Positions 1 to 12,864 of a DNA stretch of 64,000 nucleotides are shown here, piece after piece. This stretch comes from Papio anubis (taxonomy: Eukaryota; Chordata; Mammalia; Primates; Cercopithecidae). Every line of letters starts with the position of its first letter. Positions within the stretch are counted from its first letter, which is position 1. The notes beneath the pieces were generated by a model. The model did no database searches. It had not been told where the DNA came from and worked only from the letters and a program-made list of their open reading frames with translations. The stretch is taken from the NCBI RefSeq assembly GCF_008728515.1, contig NC_044976.1, positions 216,629,467-216,693,466 of the forward strand, in the 5' to 3' direction. Made by a program: the position numbers and the translations under genes.

Positions 1-134
1 CGCTCACAATAAAGGGATGGAGAAAAATCAACCAAGCAAATGGAAAACAGAAAAGCAGGGGTTACAATCCTAGTTTCTGACAGAATAGATTTAAACCAAC
101 AAAGATTTAAACTGACAAGGGTATTACATAGTGG
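1..134 (+). mobile_element. L1 fragment (ORF2 endonuclease region)
   Basis: The sequence matches the sense strand of the primate L1 ORF2 endonuclease part (ATGGAGAAAAATCAACCAAG, then GGGGTTACAATCCTAGTTTC). It is cut by the window edge on the left and ends where an ERV LTR starts. The fragment is too short and mutated to code. Confidence 0.85.
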
Positions 135-136
135 TG

Positions 137-548
137 TGAACCATGAAAACTTGAGATGAGTCACAGTTAATTTAGAAAGTTTATTTTGCCAAGGTGAGGA
201 CACTCATCCATGACACAGCCTCAGGAGGTCCTGACAACATGTGCCCAAGGTGGTCAGAGCACAGCTTGGTTTTATACATTTTAGGGATACATGAGACATC
301 AATTGACATATGTAAGATGAACATTGGTTCAGTCCAGAAAGGCAAGACAACTCAAAGCAAAGGCAGGACAACTCGAAGGGAGGGAGCTTCCAGGTCACAG
401 GTAGGTAAGAGACAAGTGGTTGCATTCTTTTGAGTATCGGACTAGCCTCTCCAAAAGGAGGCAATCAGATATGCATTTATCTCAGTGAGCAGAGGGGTAA
501 CTTTGAATAGAACAGAAGGCAGGTTTGCCCTAAGCAGTGCCCAGCTTG
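137..548 (-). mobile_element. ERV1-type LTR fragment, minus strand
   Basis: This is an LTR-like segment. The same family occurs in the opposite orientation at 33200-34392: both contain GCCAAGG next to TTTATTTTG (an antisense polyadenylation signal), the CACAGCCTCAGGA block and the AGCACAGCTTGGTTTTATAC block. I recognise it as an endogenous retroviral LTR but do not name the subfamily. Boundaries are approximate. Confidence 0.6.
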
Positions 549-782
549 ACACTTCCTGTTATTTCTTACTGTCAATCATGTTCACACTCAGCCTTAAACA
601 ATTTGCCAATTACACTTTTCAGTTTTCCTGCAGATGTACTGGTTCATGAAGATGTTGTGCTCATGAGTTTCTACTCTAGTAAGTTTTGGGTCTATGTATG
701 TACCTTTCTTTCTCTGCACTCTTGGGGCAAGGATTTGCCATATGATTGATCAGAGAATTGTTCATTTTAAATTAGAACAGAA
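549..782. other. Unassigned spacer
   Basis: This AT-rich stretch lies between the LTR fragment and the 3' end of the large L1. I see no gene or repeat that I can name. Confidence 0.5.
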
Positions 783-1119
783 TTTTTATTCTTTCTTTTA
801 TTCTAAAAAACAAAAACAGGATACATGTATAGAACATGTGGGTTTGTTACATGAGTATACGTGTGCCTTGGTGGTTTGCTGCACCTATTGACCTGTCCTC
901 TAAGTTACCTCCCCTCATCCCCCAACCTCCAACAGCCCCTGGTGTGTGTTGTTCCCCCTCTGTGTCCATGTGTTCTCAATGTTCAGCTCTCACTTATGAG
1001 TGAGAACATGCGGTGTTTGGTTTTCTGTTCCTGTGTTTGCTGAGGATGATGGCTTCCAGTTTCATCCATGTCCCTGCAAAGGACATGATCTCATTCCTTT
1101 TTATGTCTACATAGTGTTC

Positions 1120-1208
1120 TATATATGTCTACATAGTGTTTTATATATGTGTGTGTGTATATATATGTGTGTGTATATGTGTGTGTGTGTGTGTATATAT
1201 ATATATCA
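1120..1208. repeat. (TG/TA)n microsatellite inside L1
   Basis: Alternating TATATATG and TGTGTGTG runs, expanded inside the L1 3' part. An imperfect copy of CTACATAGTGTT precedes it. Confidence 0.85.
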
Positions 1209-1940
1209 CATTTTCTTTATCCACTCTATCATTGATGGGCATTTGGGTTGGTTCTACATCTTTGCTGTTGTAAGTAGTGTTGCAGTAAACACACGTGTGC
1301 ATGTGTCTTTATAGTAAAATGATTTATATTCCCTTGGGTATCTATGCAATAATGGGATTGCTGGGTCAAATGGTATTTCTGGTTCTAGGTCCTTGAAGAA
1401 TCTCCACACTGTCTTACACAATGGTTGAACTAATTTACATTCCCACCAACAATGTAAAAGTGTTCCTATTTCCCCACATCCTCACCAGCATCTATTGTTT
1501 CCTGACTTTTTAATAATCGCCATTCTGACTGGCATGAGATGATATCTCATTGTTTTGATTTGCATTTCTCTGATGATCAGTGATGTTGAGTTTTTGTTCA
1601 TGTGTTTGTTAGATGCATAAATGTCTTCTTTTGAGAAGTGTCTATTCATATCCCTTGCCCACTTTTTGATGAGTTATTTGTTTTTTCTTGTAAATATATT
1701 TAAGTTCCTTGTAAATTCTGGATATTAGACCTTTGTCAGATGGATAGATTCCAAAAATTTTCTCCCATTCTGTAGGTTGCCTGTTCACTCTGAGGATAGT
1801 TTCTTTTGCTGTGCATAAGCTCTTTAGTTTAATTAGATCCCATTTGTCAGTTTTTGCTTTTGTTGCAATTGCTGTTGGCATTTTTGCCCTAAAGTTGTTG
1901 CCCACGCCTATGTCCTGAGTGATATTCCCTAGGTTTTCTT

Positions 1941-2083
1941 TTTCTTTTTTCTTTTTTGTATTTTTAGTAGAGACAGGGTTTCACTATGTTGGCCAGGCTG
2001 ATCTCGAATGCCTGACCTCGTGATCCACCCACCTTGACCTCCCAGACTGCTGGGATTACAGGCACGAGCCACCATGCCCAGCC
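1941..2083 (-). mobile_element. Alu left-monomer fragment, minus strand
   Basis: A T-rich head is followed by the antisense Alu text (TTTAGTAGAGACAGGGTTTC through GCCACCATGCCCAGCC). It is flanked by the duplication CCCTAGGTTTTCTT (1928-1940 and about 2085-2098), so it inserted into the L1. Confidence 0.85.
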
Positions 2084-2493
2084 TCCCTAGGTTTTCTTCT
2101 AGAGTTTTTATGGTTTTGGATTTTACATTTAAATCTTCAACCCATCTTGAGTTAATTTTGGTATAAGGTGTAAGGAAGGGGTCCAGTTTCAGTTTTCTGC
2201 ATATGGCTGGCTAGTTTTCCTAGCACCATTTACTGAATCAGAGATCCTTTCTTCATTGCTTGTTTTTGTCAGGTTTGTCGAGGATCAGATGTTTTTAGAT
2301 ATGTGGTAGTATTTCTGAGGTCTCTGTTCTGCTCCACTGGTCTATATGTCTGTTTTGGTACAAGTACCTTGCTATTTTGGCTGCTGTAGCCTTGTAGTAT
2401 AGTTTGAAGTCAGGCGGCATGATGCCTCCAGCTTTGTTCTTTTTGCTTGGGATTGTCTTGGCTATATGGGGTCTTCTTTGATTCCATATACTT

Positions 2494-2792
2494 CTTTTTT
2501 TTTTTTTTTTTGAGATGGGTCTGACTCTGTTGCCCAGGCTGGAGTGTGGTGGCATGATCTCGGCTCACTGCAACTTCCACCTCCTGGGAGCAAGCAATTC
2601 TCTTGCCTCAGCCTCCCCAGTAGCAAGGATTACAGGTACACGCCACCATGCCTGGCTAATTTTTGTGTTTTTAGTAGAGATGGGGTTTCACCATGTTGGC
2701 CTGGCTGGTCTCAAACTCCTAACCTCAAGTGATCTACCCGCCTTGGCCTTCAAAAGTGCTGGGATTACAAGCATGAGCCACTGTGCCTGGCC
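2494..2792 (-). mobile_element. AluS-type element, minus strand
   Basis: A poly-T head and complete antisense Alu inserted into L1. Flanks ATTCCATAT and AATTCCACAT are a decayed target duplication. Open frames here are Alu translation only. Confidence 0.9.
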
Positions 2793-3325
2793 AATTCCAC
2801 ATGAAATTTTAAATAGTTTTTGCTAATTCTGTGAAGAATGTCAATGGTAGTTTGATGGGAATAGCACTGAATCTATAAATTACTTTGGGCAGTGTAGCCA
2901 TTTTCGTGATACTGATTCTTCCTGTCCATGAGGATGGAATGTTTTTCCATTTGTTTGTGTCCTGTCTTATTTCCTTGAGTAGTGGTTTGTAGTTCTCCTT
3001 GAAGAGGTCCTTCACATCCCTTGTTAGCTGTATTCCTAGGTATTTTATTCTCTTTGTAGTGATTGTGAATGGGAGTTCATTCATGATTTGACTCTCTGCT
3101 TGCCTATTGTTGGTGTAACAGAATGCTTGTGATTTTTGCACAGTGATTTTGTATCCTGAGACTTTGCTGAAGTTGCTTATCAGCTCAAAACGTTTTTGGG
3201 CTGAGTTGATGGGATTTTCTAAATATAAAATTATGTCATCTGCAAACAGACTTCCTCTCTTCCTATTTGAATACGCTTTATTTCTTTCTCTTGCCTGATT
3301 GTCCTGGCAAGAACTTTCAATACTA

Positions 3326-6300
3326 TATTTTGTTGTTTTTTTGTTTTTTTGTTTTTAATCATTATACTTTAAGTTCTAGGGTACATGTGCACAATGTGCA
3401 GGTTTGTTACATATGTATAAATGTGCCAGGTTGGTATGCTGCACCCATTAACTCGTTATTTACATTAGGTATATCTCCTAATGCTATCCCTCCCCCATCC
3501 CCCCACCCCATGACAGGCCCCAGCATGTGATGTTCCCCTTCCTGTATCCAAGTGTTCTCATTGTTCAGTTTCCACCTATGAGTGAGAACATGCAGTGTTT
3601 GGTTTTCCTTCCTTGTGATAGTTTGCTCAGAATGATGGTTTCCAGCTTCATCCATGTCCCTACAAAGGACATGAACTCATCTTTTTTTGTGGCTGCATAG
3701 TATTCCAAGGTGTATATGTGCCACATTTTCTTAATCCAGTCTATCATTGGTGGACATTTGGGTTGGTTCCAAGTCCTTGCTATTGTGAATAGTGCCACAA
3801 TAAACATACGTGTGCACATGTCTTTATAGCAACATGATTTATAATCCTTTGGGTATATGTCCAGTATTGGGATAGCTGGGTCAAATGGTATTTCTAGTTC
3901 TAGATCCTTGAGGAATCGCCACACTGTCTTCCACAATGGTTGAACTAGTTTACAGTCCCACCAACAGTGTAAAAGTGTTCCTATTTCTCCATATCCTCTC
4001 CAGCACCTGTTGTTTCCTGACTTTTTAATGATCGCCATTCTAACTGGTGTGAGATGGTATCTCATTGTGGTTTTGATTTGCATTTCTCTGATGGCCAGTG
4101 ATGAGCATTTTTTCATGTGTCTGCTGGCTGCATAAGTGTCTTCTTTTGCGAAGTATGTGTTCATATCCTTTGCCCAGTTTTTGATGGGGTTGTTTGATTC
4201 TTTCTTGTAAATTTGTTTAAGTTCTTTGTAGATTCTAGATATTAGCCCTTTGTCAGATGGGTAGATTATAGAAATTTTCTCCCATTCTGTAGGTTGCCAG
4301 TTCACTCTGATGGTAGTTTCTTTTGCTGTGCAGAAGCTCTTTAGTTTAATTAGATCCCATTTGTCAATTTTGGCTTTTGTTGCCATTGCTTGTTGTGTTT
4401 TAGTCATGAAGTCCTTGCCCATGCCTGTGTCTTGAATGGTATTGCCTAGGTTTTCTTCTAGGGTTTTTATGGTTTTAGGTCTAACATTTAAGTCTTTAAT
4501 CCATCTTGAATTAATTTTTGTATAAGGTGTAAGGAAGGGATCCAGTATGTCTAGCCAGTTTTCCCAGCACCATTTATTAAATAGGGAATCCTTTCCCTAT
4601 TTCTTGTTTTTGTCAGGTTTGTCAAAGATCAGATGGTTGTAGATGTGTGGTATTATTTATGGGGGCTCTGTTCTGTTCCATTGGTCTATATCTCTGTTTT
4701 GGTACCAGTACCATGCTGTTTTGGTTACTGTAGCCTTGTAGTGTAGTTTGAAGTCAGGTAACGTGATGCCTCCAGCTTTGTTCTTTTGGCTTAGGATTGT
4801 CTTGGCAATGCAGGCTCTTTTTTGGTTCCATATGAACTTTAAAGTAGTTTTTTCCAATTCTGTGAAGAAAGTCATTGGTAGCTTCATGAGGATGGCATTG
4901 AATCTATAAATTACCTTGGGCAGTATGGCCATTTTCTCAATATTGATTCTTCCTATCCATGAGCATGGAATGTTCTTCCATTTGTTTGTGTCCTCTTTTA
5001 TTTCATTGAGCAGCGGTTTGTAGTTCTCCTTGAAGATGTCCTTCACATTCCTTGTAAGTTGGATTCCTAGGTATTTTATTCTCTTTGAAGCAATTGTGAA
5101 TGGGAGTTCACTCATGATTTGTCTGTCTGTCTGTTATTGGTGTATAGGAATGCTTGTGATTTTTGCACATTGATTTTATATCCTGAGACTTTGCTGAAGT
5201 TGTTTATCAGCTTAAGGAGATTTTGGGCTGAGACAATAGGGTTTTCTAAATATACAATCATGTCATCTACAAACAGGGACAATTTGACTTCCTCTTTTCC
5301 TAATTGAATACCCTTTATTTCTTTCTCTGGACAGAAGTTCTCTGACCAGAACTTCCAACACTATGTTGAATAAGAGTGGTGAGAGAGGGCATCCCCGTCT
5401 TGTGCCAGTTTTCAAAGGGAATGCTTCCAGTTTTTGCTCATTCAATATGATATTGACTGTGGGTTTGTCATAAATAGCTCTTATTATTTTGAGATACATC
5501 CCATCAATACCTAGTTTATTGAGAGTTTTTAGCATGAAGGACTGTTGAATTTTGTCGAAGGTCTTTTCTGCATCTATTGAGATTATCATGTGGTTTTTGT
5601 CTTTGGTTCTGTTTATATGATGGATTACATTATTGATTTACATATGTTGAACCAGCCTTGCATCCCAGGGATGAAGCCAACTTGATCATGATGGATAAGC
5701 TTTTTGATGTGCTGCTGGATTCGGTTTGCCAGTATTTTACTGAGGATTTTTGCATTGATGTTCATCAGGGATATTGGTCTAAAAGTCTCTTTTTTTGTTG
5801 TGTCTCTGCCAGGCTTTGGTATCAGGATGATGTTGGCCTCATAAAATGAGTTAGGGAGGATTCTCTCTTTTTCTATTGAGTGGAATAGTTTCAGAAGGAA
5901 TGGTACCACCTCCTCCTTGTACCTCTGGTAGAATTCGGCTGTGAACCTCTCTCATCCTGGACTTTTTTTGGTTAGTAGGCTATTAATTATTGCCTCAATT
6001 TCAGAACCTGTTATTGGTCTATTCAGGGATTCAACTTCTTCCTAGCCTAGTGTTGGGAGGGTGTATGCGTCCAGGAATTTATCCATTTCTTCTAGATTTT
6101 CTAGTTTATTTGCTTAGAGGTGTTTATAATATCCTCTGATGGTAGTCTGTATTTCTGTGGGATCAGTGGTGATATCCCCCTTATCATTTTTTATTGCGTC
6201 TATTTGATTCTTCTCTCTTTTCTTCTTTATTAGTCTTGCTAGTGGTCTATCAATTTTGTTGATCTTTTCGAAACACCAGCTGCTGGATTCGTTGATTTTT

Positions 6301-7226
6301 TGAAGGGTTTTTCGTGTCTCTATCTCCTTCAGTTCTGCTCTGGTCTTAGTTATTTCTTGCCTCCTGCTAGCTTTTGAATGTGCTTACTCTTGCTTCTCTA
6401 GTTCTTTTAATTGTGATGTTAGGGTGTCGATTGTAGATCTTTCCTGCTTTTTCTTGTGGGCATTTAGTGCTATATATTTCCCTCTACACACTGCTGTAAA
6501 TGTGTCCCCGAGATTCTGGTATGTTGTGTCTTTGTTCTCATTGATTTCAAAGAACATCTTTATTTCTGCCTTCATTTCGTTATGTACCCAGTAGTCATTC
6601 AGGAGCAGGTTGTTCAGTTTCCATGTAGTTGAGCGGTTTTGAGTGAGTTTCTTAATCCTGAGTTCTAGTTTGATTGCACTGTGGTCTGAGAGACAGTTTG
6701 TTATAATTTCTGTTCTTTGACATTTGCTAAGCAGTGCTTTACTTCCAACTATGTGGTCAATTTTGGAATAAGTGTGATGTGGTGCTGAGAAGAATGTATA
6801 TTCTGTTGATTTGGGGTGGAAAGTTCTGTAGATATCTATTAGGTCCACTTGGTGCAGAGCTGAGTTCAATTCCTGGATATCCTTGTTAACTTGCTGTCTC
6901 ATTGATCTGTCTAATGTTGACAGTGGGGTGTTAAAGTCTCCCATTATTATTGTGTGGGAGTCTAAGTCTCTTTGTAGGTCTCTAAGGACTTGCTTTATGA
7001 ATCTGGATGCTCCTGTGTTGGATGCATGTATATTTAGGACAGTTAGCTCTTCTTGTTGAATTGATCCCTTTACCATTATGTAATGGCCTTCTTTGTTTCT
7101 TTTGACCTTTGGTTGGTTTAAAGTCTGTTTTATCAGAGACTAGGATTGCAACCCCTGCTTTTTTGTTGTTTTCCATTTGCTTGGTAGATCTTTCTCCATC
7201 CCTTTATTTTGAGTCTATGTGTGTCA
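3326..7226 (-). mobile_element. Younger L1 nested in the outer L1, minus strand, 5' truncated
   Basis: The 3' end starts at the T-rich run near 3326 and the element reads through 3'UTR and most of ORF2 on the minus strand. It stops in the endonuclease region (CTATGTGTGTC at 7226), so it is 5' truncated and about 3.9 kb long. It lies between two host-L1 pieces that are contiguous in L1 order. I see no perfect long target duplication. Confidence 0.85.
3565..7190 (-). pseudogene. L1 ORF2 remnant (endonuclease/reverse transcriptase)
   Basis: This is the ORF2 part of the nested L1, whose intact form nicks target DNA and reverse-transcribes L1 RNA. Minus-strand pieces in L1 order are: endonuclease-like (6384-7076, with GDFNTPLS and the SDHSAIK motif), reverse transcriptase (5625-5909 and 5263-5589, with PGRDT and GCPLSPLLFNIVLEVL), the 152-residue piece at 4657-5115, and the C-terminal cysteine-rich part (3565-4422). 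The active-site loop near 5265 reads FVDDM where active L1s have FADDM. The frame changes several times between pieces and the start is missing, so this is a dead copy. Confidence 0.8.
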
Positions 7227-9421
7227 ATAGGAGTGGTCAGAGAGGTCATCCTTGCCTTATACCAGTTTCCAAAGGGAATGCTTCCAACTTTTGCCCATTC
7301 GATACAACATTGGCTGTGGGGTTGTCATAAATAGCTCTTACTTTTTTGAGATATGTTCTATCAATACCTCATTGATCGAGAGTTTTTAACATGAAGGGAT
7401 GTTGAATTTTATTGAAGGCCTTTACTTCATCTATTGAGTCATGTGGTTTTTGTCTTTGGTTCTCTTTATGTGATGGATTATATTTATTGACTTATGTGTT
7501 AAACCAGCCATGCGTCCCAGTAATGAAGCTAACTTGATCGTGGTGAATAAGTTTTTTGATGTGCTGCTGGATTCAGTTTGCCAGCATTTTCTTGAGGATT
7601 TTTGCATTGATGTTCTTCAGGGATATTGGCCTGAAGTTTTCTTTTTTTGTTGTGTCTCTGCCAGGTTTTGGTATCAGGATGATGCTAGCCTTATAAAATG
7701 AGTTAGGGAGGAGTCCTTCCTTTTCAATTGTTTGGAATGGTCTCAGAAGGAACGGTATCAGCTCCTCTTTGTATTCTGATAAAATTCTTTGAATCCATCT
7801 GGTCTTGGGCTTGTTTTGGTTGGTGGGCTATTAATTACTGCCTCATTTTCAGAGCTTGTTATTGGTCTATTCAGGGATTTGACTTCTTCTTGGTTTAGTC
7901 TTGGTAGGAGTCCAGGAATGGATCCTTTTCTTCTAGATTTTCTAGTTTATTTGGATTGAGGTGTTTGTAGTATTCTCTGATGGTAGTTTTTATTTCTGTG
8001 GGGTCAGTGGTGATACCCCCTTTATCATTTTTTATTGTGTCTTTTTGATTCTTCTCTTTCTTATTAGTCTAGCTAGTGGTCTCTTTTGTTAATTATTTCA
8101 AATAACCAGCTCCTGGGTTTGTTGAATTTTTTTGAAGGGTTTTTTGTGTCTGTATCTTCTTCAATTCTTATCTCATCTTAGTACTTTCTTGTCTTCTGTT
8201 AGCTTTTGGATTAGTTTGCTTTTGCCTCTAGCTTTCTAATGTAGGCATTTAGTACTATAATTTTTCCTCTTAACATTGCTTTAGCTGTGTCCCAGAGATT
8301 CTGGTACATTGTCTCTTTGTTCTCATTGGTTTCAAAAAACTTCTTGATTTCTGCTTTAATTTTATTATTTACCTAGCAGTTATTCAGGAGTAGGTTTTTT
8401 GATTTCCATGAAATTGTGTGGTTTGGAGTGAGTTTCTTAATCCTGAGTTCTAACTTGATTGCACTGTGGTCTGAGGGACTATTATGATTTCAGTTCATCT
8501 GCATTTGCTAAGAATTGTTTTACTTCCAATTGTGTCATTGATTTGAGAATAAGTGCCATGTGGCACCGGAGAAGAATGTATATTCTGTTGATTTGTGGTA
8601 GAGAATTCTGTAGACATCTACTAGGTCACTTGATCCAGAGCTGAGTTCAAGTCCTGGATATCCTTGCTAATTTTCTGTCTCATTGATCTAATACTGACAG
8701 TGGGGTGTTAAAATCTCATACTGTTATTACATGGGAGTCTAATTCCTTTTGTAGGTCTGTAAGAACTTGTTTTATGAATCTGGGTGCTCCTGTATTGGGT
8801 GCATATATATTTAGAATAGTTAGCTCTTCCTGTTGAATAGTTCCCTTTACCATTATGCAGTGCCCTTTTTTGTCTTTTTTGATCTTTGTTGGTTTAAAAT
8901 CTGTTTTGTTAGAGACTAGGATTGCAGTCCCTGCTTTTTTTTTACTTTACATTTGCTTGGTAAATATTCCTTCATCCCTTTGTATTGAACCTGTGTGTGT
9001 CTTTGCACATAAGACGGGTCTCCTGAATACAGCACACTGATGGGTCTTGACTCGTTATCCAGTTTGCCAGTCTGGGTCTTTTAATTGGGGCTTTTAGCCC
9101 ATTTACATTTAAGGTTATTGTTATTATGTGTGAATTTGATCCTGTCATCATGATGCTGTTTTGTTATTTTGCCCGTTAGTTGATGCAGTTTCTTCTTAGT
9201 GTCATTGGTCTTTATATTTTGATGTGTTTTTGCAGTGGCTGGTACCAGTTTTTTCTTTCTGTATTTAGTGCTTCTTTCAGGAGCTCTTGCAGGGCAGGCC
9301 TGTTAGTAACGAAATCCCTCAGCATTTGTCTGGAAAGGATTTTATTTCTCCTTCACTTATTAAACTTAGTTTGGCTGGATATGAAATTCTGGGTTGAAAA
9401 TTCTTTTCTTTAAGAATGTTG

Positions 9422-9725
9422 AGGCTGGGCACGGTGGCTCATGCCTGTAATCTCAGCACTTTGGGAGACCGAGGCAGATGGATCACCTGAGATAGGAGCT
9501 CAAGGCCAGCCTGACCAACATGACAAAACCCCATCTCTACTAAATACAAAAAATTTGCCAGGTGTGGTGGCCATGCCTGTAATCCCTGGTAATCAGGAGG
9601 CTGAGGCGGGAGAATCACTTGAACCTGGGAGTCAGAGGTTGCAGTGAGCTGAGATCACATCACTGCACTCCAGCCTGGGTGACAGAGTGAGACTCCATCT
9701 TAAAAAAAAAAAAAAAAAAAAAAAA
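9422..9725 (+). mobile_element. AluS-type element, plus strand
   Basis: Starts GGCTGGGCACGGTGGCTC and ends in a long A tail. It is inserted in the outer L1: the L1 text GAATGTTGA before it resumes as TATTGAATATTGG after it. Confidence 0.9.
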
Positions 9726-10287
9726 TATTGAATATTGGCTCCCTCTCTCTTCTGGCTTGTAGTTTCTGCTGAGCTATCTGCCGTTAGTCTAATGGGCTTC
9801 CCTTCGTAGGTGACCTGGCCATTCTATCTGGCTGCCCTTAACAGTATTTCCTTCATTTTGACCTTGGAGAATTTGATGATTATGTGTCTTGGGGTTGTTC
9901 TTCTTGTGGATTATCTTAATGGTGTTCTCTGTATTTCCTGAATTTGCATGTTGGCCTGTCTTGCTAGGTTGGGGAAGTTCTCCTGGCTAATATCCTGAAG
10001 TGTGTTTTCCAGCTTGTTTCCATTCTCCCTGTTCTCCTGGTACTCCAATCAGTCCTTGAGTTCGGTCTTTTTATGAAGTCTCATATTCTTGGAGGCTTTG
10101 TTAATTCTTTTTCATTCTCTTTTCTCTCTTCTTGTCTGCATGTCTTATTCAGTAAGGTGGTTTTCACACTGTGATATCCTTTCTTCTACTTGGTCAATTC
10201 AGCTGATACTTGTGTGTGCTTCACGAAGTTCTCATGCTATGTTTTTCAGCTCCACCAGGTCATTTATGTTCTTCTCTAAACTGGTTC

Positions 10288-10582
10288 TTTTTTTTTTTTT
10301 TTTTTTTTTTGAGACAGAGTCTCGCACTGTCGCCTGGGCTGGAGTGCAGTGGCACAATCTTGGCTCACTGCAACCTCCACCTTCCAGGTTCAAGTGATTC
10401 TCCTGCCTCAACCTCCCAAGTATCTAGGATTACAGGCACCCACCACCACACTCGGCTAATTTTTTGTATTTTTAGTAGAGACGGGGTTTCACTATGTTGG
10501 TCTCGAATGCCTGACCTCATGATCCACCTGCCTCAGCCTCCCAAAGTGTTGGGATTACAGGCGTAAACCACCGCTCCCGGCC
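10288..10582 (-). mobile_element. Alu element, minus strand
   Basis: A poly-T head followed by antisense Alu. The target duplication TAAACTGGTT is visible on both sides (about 10277-10286 and 10584-10593). Confidence 0.92.
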
Positions 10583-10614
10583 TTAAACTGGTTATTCTAG
10601 TTAACAATTCTTCT

Positions 10615-11102
10615 TGTAGCAGGAGGGGCTGCAGACAAAACTCCTCAGACGTCGGGTTAAAGAAGGAAGGAGCTTTATTCAGCCAGGAACTTCAGCAGAC
10701 TTGTGTCTCAAAAGCCGAGCTCCCCAAGTGAGCAATTCCTGTCCTTTTTAAGGGCTCACAACTCTAAAGGGGTCCGCATGAGAGGGTCATGATCCATTGA
10801 GCAAGCAGGGGATACGTGACTGGGGGCTGCATGCACCGGTAATCAGAACGCAACAGAACAGGACAGAGATTTTCACAACACTTGTCCATACAATGTCTGG
10901 AATCTATAGATAACATAACCGGTTAGGTCAGGGGTCGATCTTTAACCAGGCCCACGGTGCGGCACCCGGGCTGTCTGCCTGTGGATTTCATTTCTGCTTT
11001 TTAATTTTTACTTCTTCTTTCTTTGGAGGCAGAAATTGGGCATAAGACAATATGAGGGGTGGTCTTATTGTCTTATGCCCAATAAGGGGTGGTCCTCCCT
11101 TA
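10615..11102 (-). mobile_element. Solo ERV LTR, minus strand, with 4-bp target duplication
   Basis: A 488-bp block interrupts the L1 5' part. The flanks are TTCT at 10611-10614 and TTCT at 11103-11106, and the L1 text resumes immediately (CTAACCTTTTATCAAGG). The plus-strand start TGTAGCAGG matches an LTR ending in CA when read on the minus strand. A 4-bp duplication fits a gammaretrovirus-like (ERV1) LTR. The family is not named with confidence. Near its 5' end the phrases CATAAGACAATA and GGGGTGGTC are repeated, a small local duplication. Confidence 0.75.
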
Positions 11103-12266
11103 TTCTAACCTTTTATCAAGGTTCTTAGCTTCTTTGCATTGGGTTAGAACATGTTCCTTTAGCTCATTGTAGTGTTTATTACCCATCTTCTGAAGCCTAC
11201 TTCTGTCAGTTCATCTTACTGATCCTCCATCCAGTTCTGTGGCCTTGATGGAGAGATGCTGTGATCGTTTGGAGGAGAAGAGGCACTCTGGCCTTTTGGG
11301 TTTTCAGCATTTTTTCATTGATTCTTTCTCATCTTTGTGAGTTTGTCTAGCTTCGGTTTTGAGGCTGCTGACTCTTGGATGGGGTTTTTGTGAGGGCCTT
11401 TGTGGTTGTTGACACTGTCAGTTTCTGCGTGTTTGTTTTTCTTTAAGTAGTCAGGGCCCTCTTCTGTAGGGCTGCCTCAGTTTGCTGGGGGTTCACTTCA
11501 GGCCATACTCATCTGATTCACTCCCATGCCTGGAGATGCCACTCAGGGAGGCTGGAGAACAGCAAAGATGGGCGCCTGCTCTTTCTTCTGGGACGTCTTA
11601 CCTCAAGGGACACCAACCAGATGCCAGTAGGATCGCTCCTGAATGGGGTGCCTGACAACCCCCGTTGGAGGAAACAGGGAGAAGGACCCGTTTAACGAAG
11701 CACGTTGTTCCTTGGTGGAGAGGGTGTGCTTCGCTGGGGGGAAACCACTCATCTGGGCTGCTGAGATTCCTCAGAACTACAGGGAGGAGGGGCTAAGTCT
11801 GCTCGTCTGCAGAGACTGCGGCCACCCCTCCCCCTAGGGGCTCAGGCCTAGGGAGATCCAAATTCTGTCCCTGAGCCTCTGGCTGGTGTTATTGGAGACC
11901 CTCCAGGGAAGCCCCGCCCAGTGAGGAAGGATGGGTCAGGGTGAGGCCTGAAGAGGCACTCGCTGCAGGCTGCCACAGCCCTGTATTGGGCTGTAGGGAC
12001 AGGTCTTGGGACCGAGCTGTCCCGCCTCCCTGGCTGAAGCAGGGGAAAGTGCAGCCGGGAGCTTTAGAAATGGGTGCCACCCTTCTCCCGCCCAGGGAGC
12101 TTGGCACGTTAGGCAGTTGCAGTCCCAGTGCTGGCTGCTGCCCCTCCCCCAAGGAGCTCAAATGGCTTGGACAGCAGGCAGCAGCCAGTGCTGGTTGCCC
12201 CTCCGCCCGGGAGGTGGGTGGGCTTAAGAAGATTCCAGCTGAATGGCTGTAAGAATCCGGGCATTC

Positions 12267-12560
12267 GGCCGGGCGCGGTGGCTCAAGCCTGTAATCCCAG
12301 CACTTTGGGAGGCCGAGATGGGCGGATCATGAGGTCAGGAGATCGAGACCATCCTGGCTAACACGGTGAAACCCCGTCTCTACTAAGAAATACAAAAACT
12401 AGCCGGGCGAGGTGGCGGGCGCCTGTAGTCCCAGCTACTCGGGAGGCTGAGGCAGGAGAATGGCGTGAACCCGGGAGGCGGAGCTTGCAGTGAGCTGAGA
12501 TCCGGCCACTGCACTCCAGCCGGAGTGAGACTCCGTCTCAAAAAAAAAAAAAAAAAAAAA
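12267..12560 (+). mobile_element. AluY, Old World monkey type
   Basis: Starts GGCCGGGCGCGGTGGCTCAA, contains GGGCGAGGTGGCGGGCGCC and GAGATCCGGCCACTGCACTCC, and has a 20-A tail. There is a perfect 15-bp target duplication AGAATCCGGGCATTC at 12252-12266 and 12560-12574. It is a young insertion into the L1 5'UTR. Confidence 0.95.
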
Positions 12561-12864
12561 GAATCCGGGCATTCCAGGGTTGGGCCGCTGGGCCTCGGTG
12601 GCGTGGGTTTGCGAGTGGGATCTTCCCGTCCGTGGGTGGCACAGCTCCATGGAAATAGCACAGTTTCCTTGGCGGGGTTGCGCAGTCACTCACCGCCTCC
12701 CTCGGCTGGGGGAGGAGGTGCCCCTTCCCCGCATGTTCTCAGATGGGCCGCGGGCACCACACCGTTCTTCCTTCTGTCCGTGGGGCACGCCATGCTTCTA
12801 GGCAATTTTGATGAGAGAACCTGAATACTTTGGTTGCCGGTGAAGGATTCACATGCTTATTATG

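Larger units (their letters stand above)
783..12835 (-). mobile_element. Near full-length old L1, minus strand, with many nested insertions
   Basis: Read on the minus strand, this L1 runs from its 5'UTR (about 12835-11460) through ORF1/ORF2 sequence to the 3' end near 783. Host-L1 parts are about 783-1927, 2084-2493, 2793-3325, 7227-9421, 9726-10287, 10583-10614 and 11103-12835. The text at 3325 (CAATACTAT) continues at 7227 (AATAGGAGTGG) in L1 order, which shows that the second L1 is an insertion. Frames are broken throughout, so no ORF1 or ORF2 protein can be made. The GC-rich 5'UTR (11460-12835) accounts for the short GC-rich open frames there. Confidence 0.85.

Noticed and set aside
3565..7076. 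L1 ORF2 as a functional protein
   Set aside because: The pieces lie in different frames with stops between, the 5' end is missing and the catalytic loop is altered.
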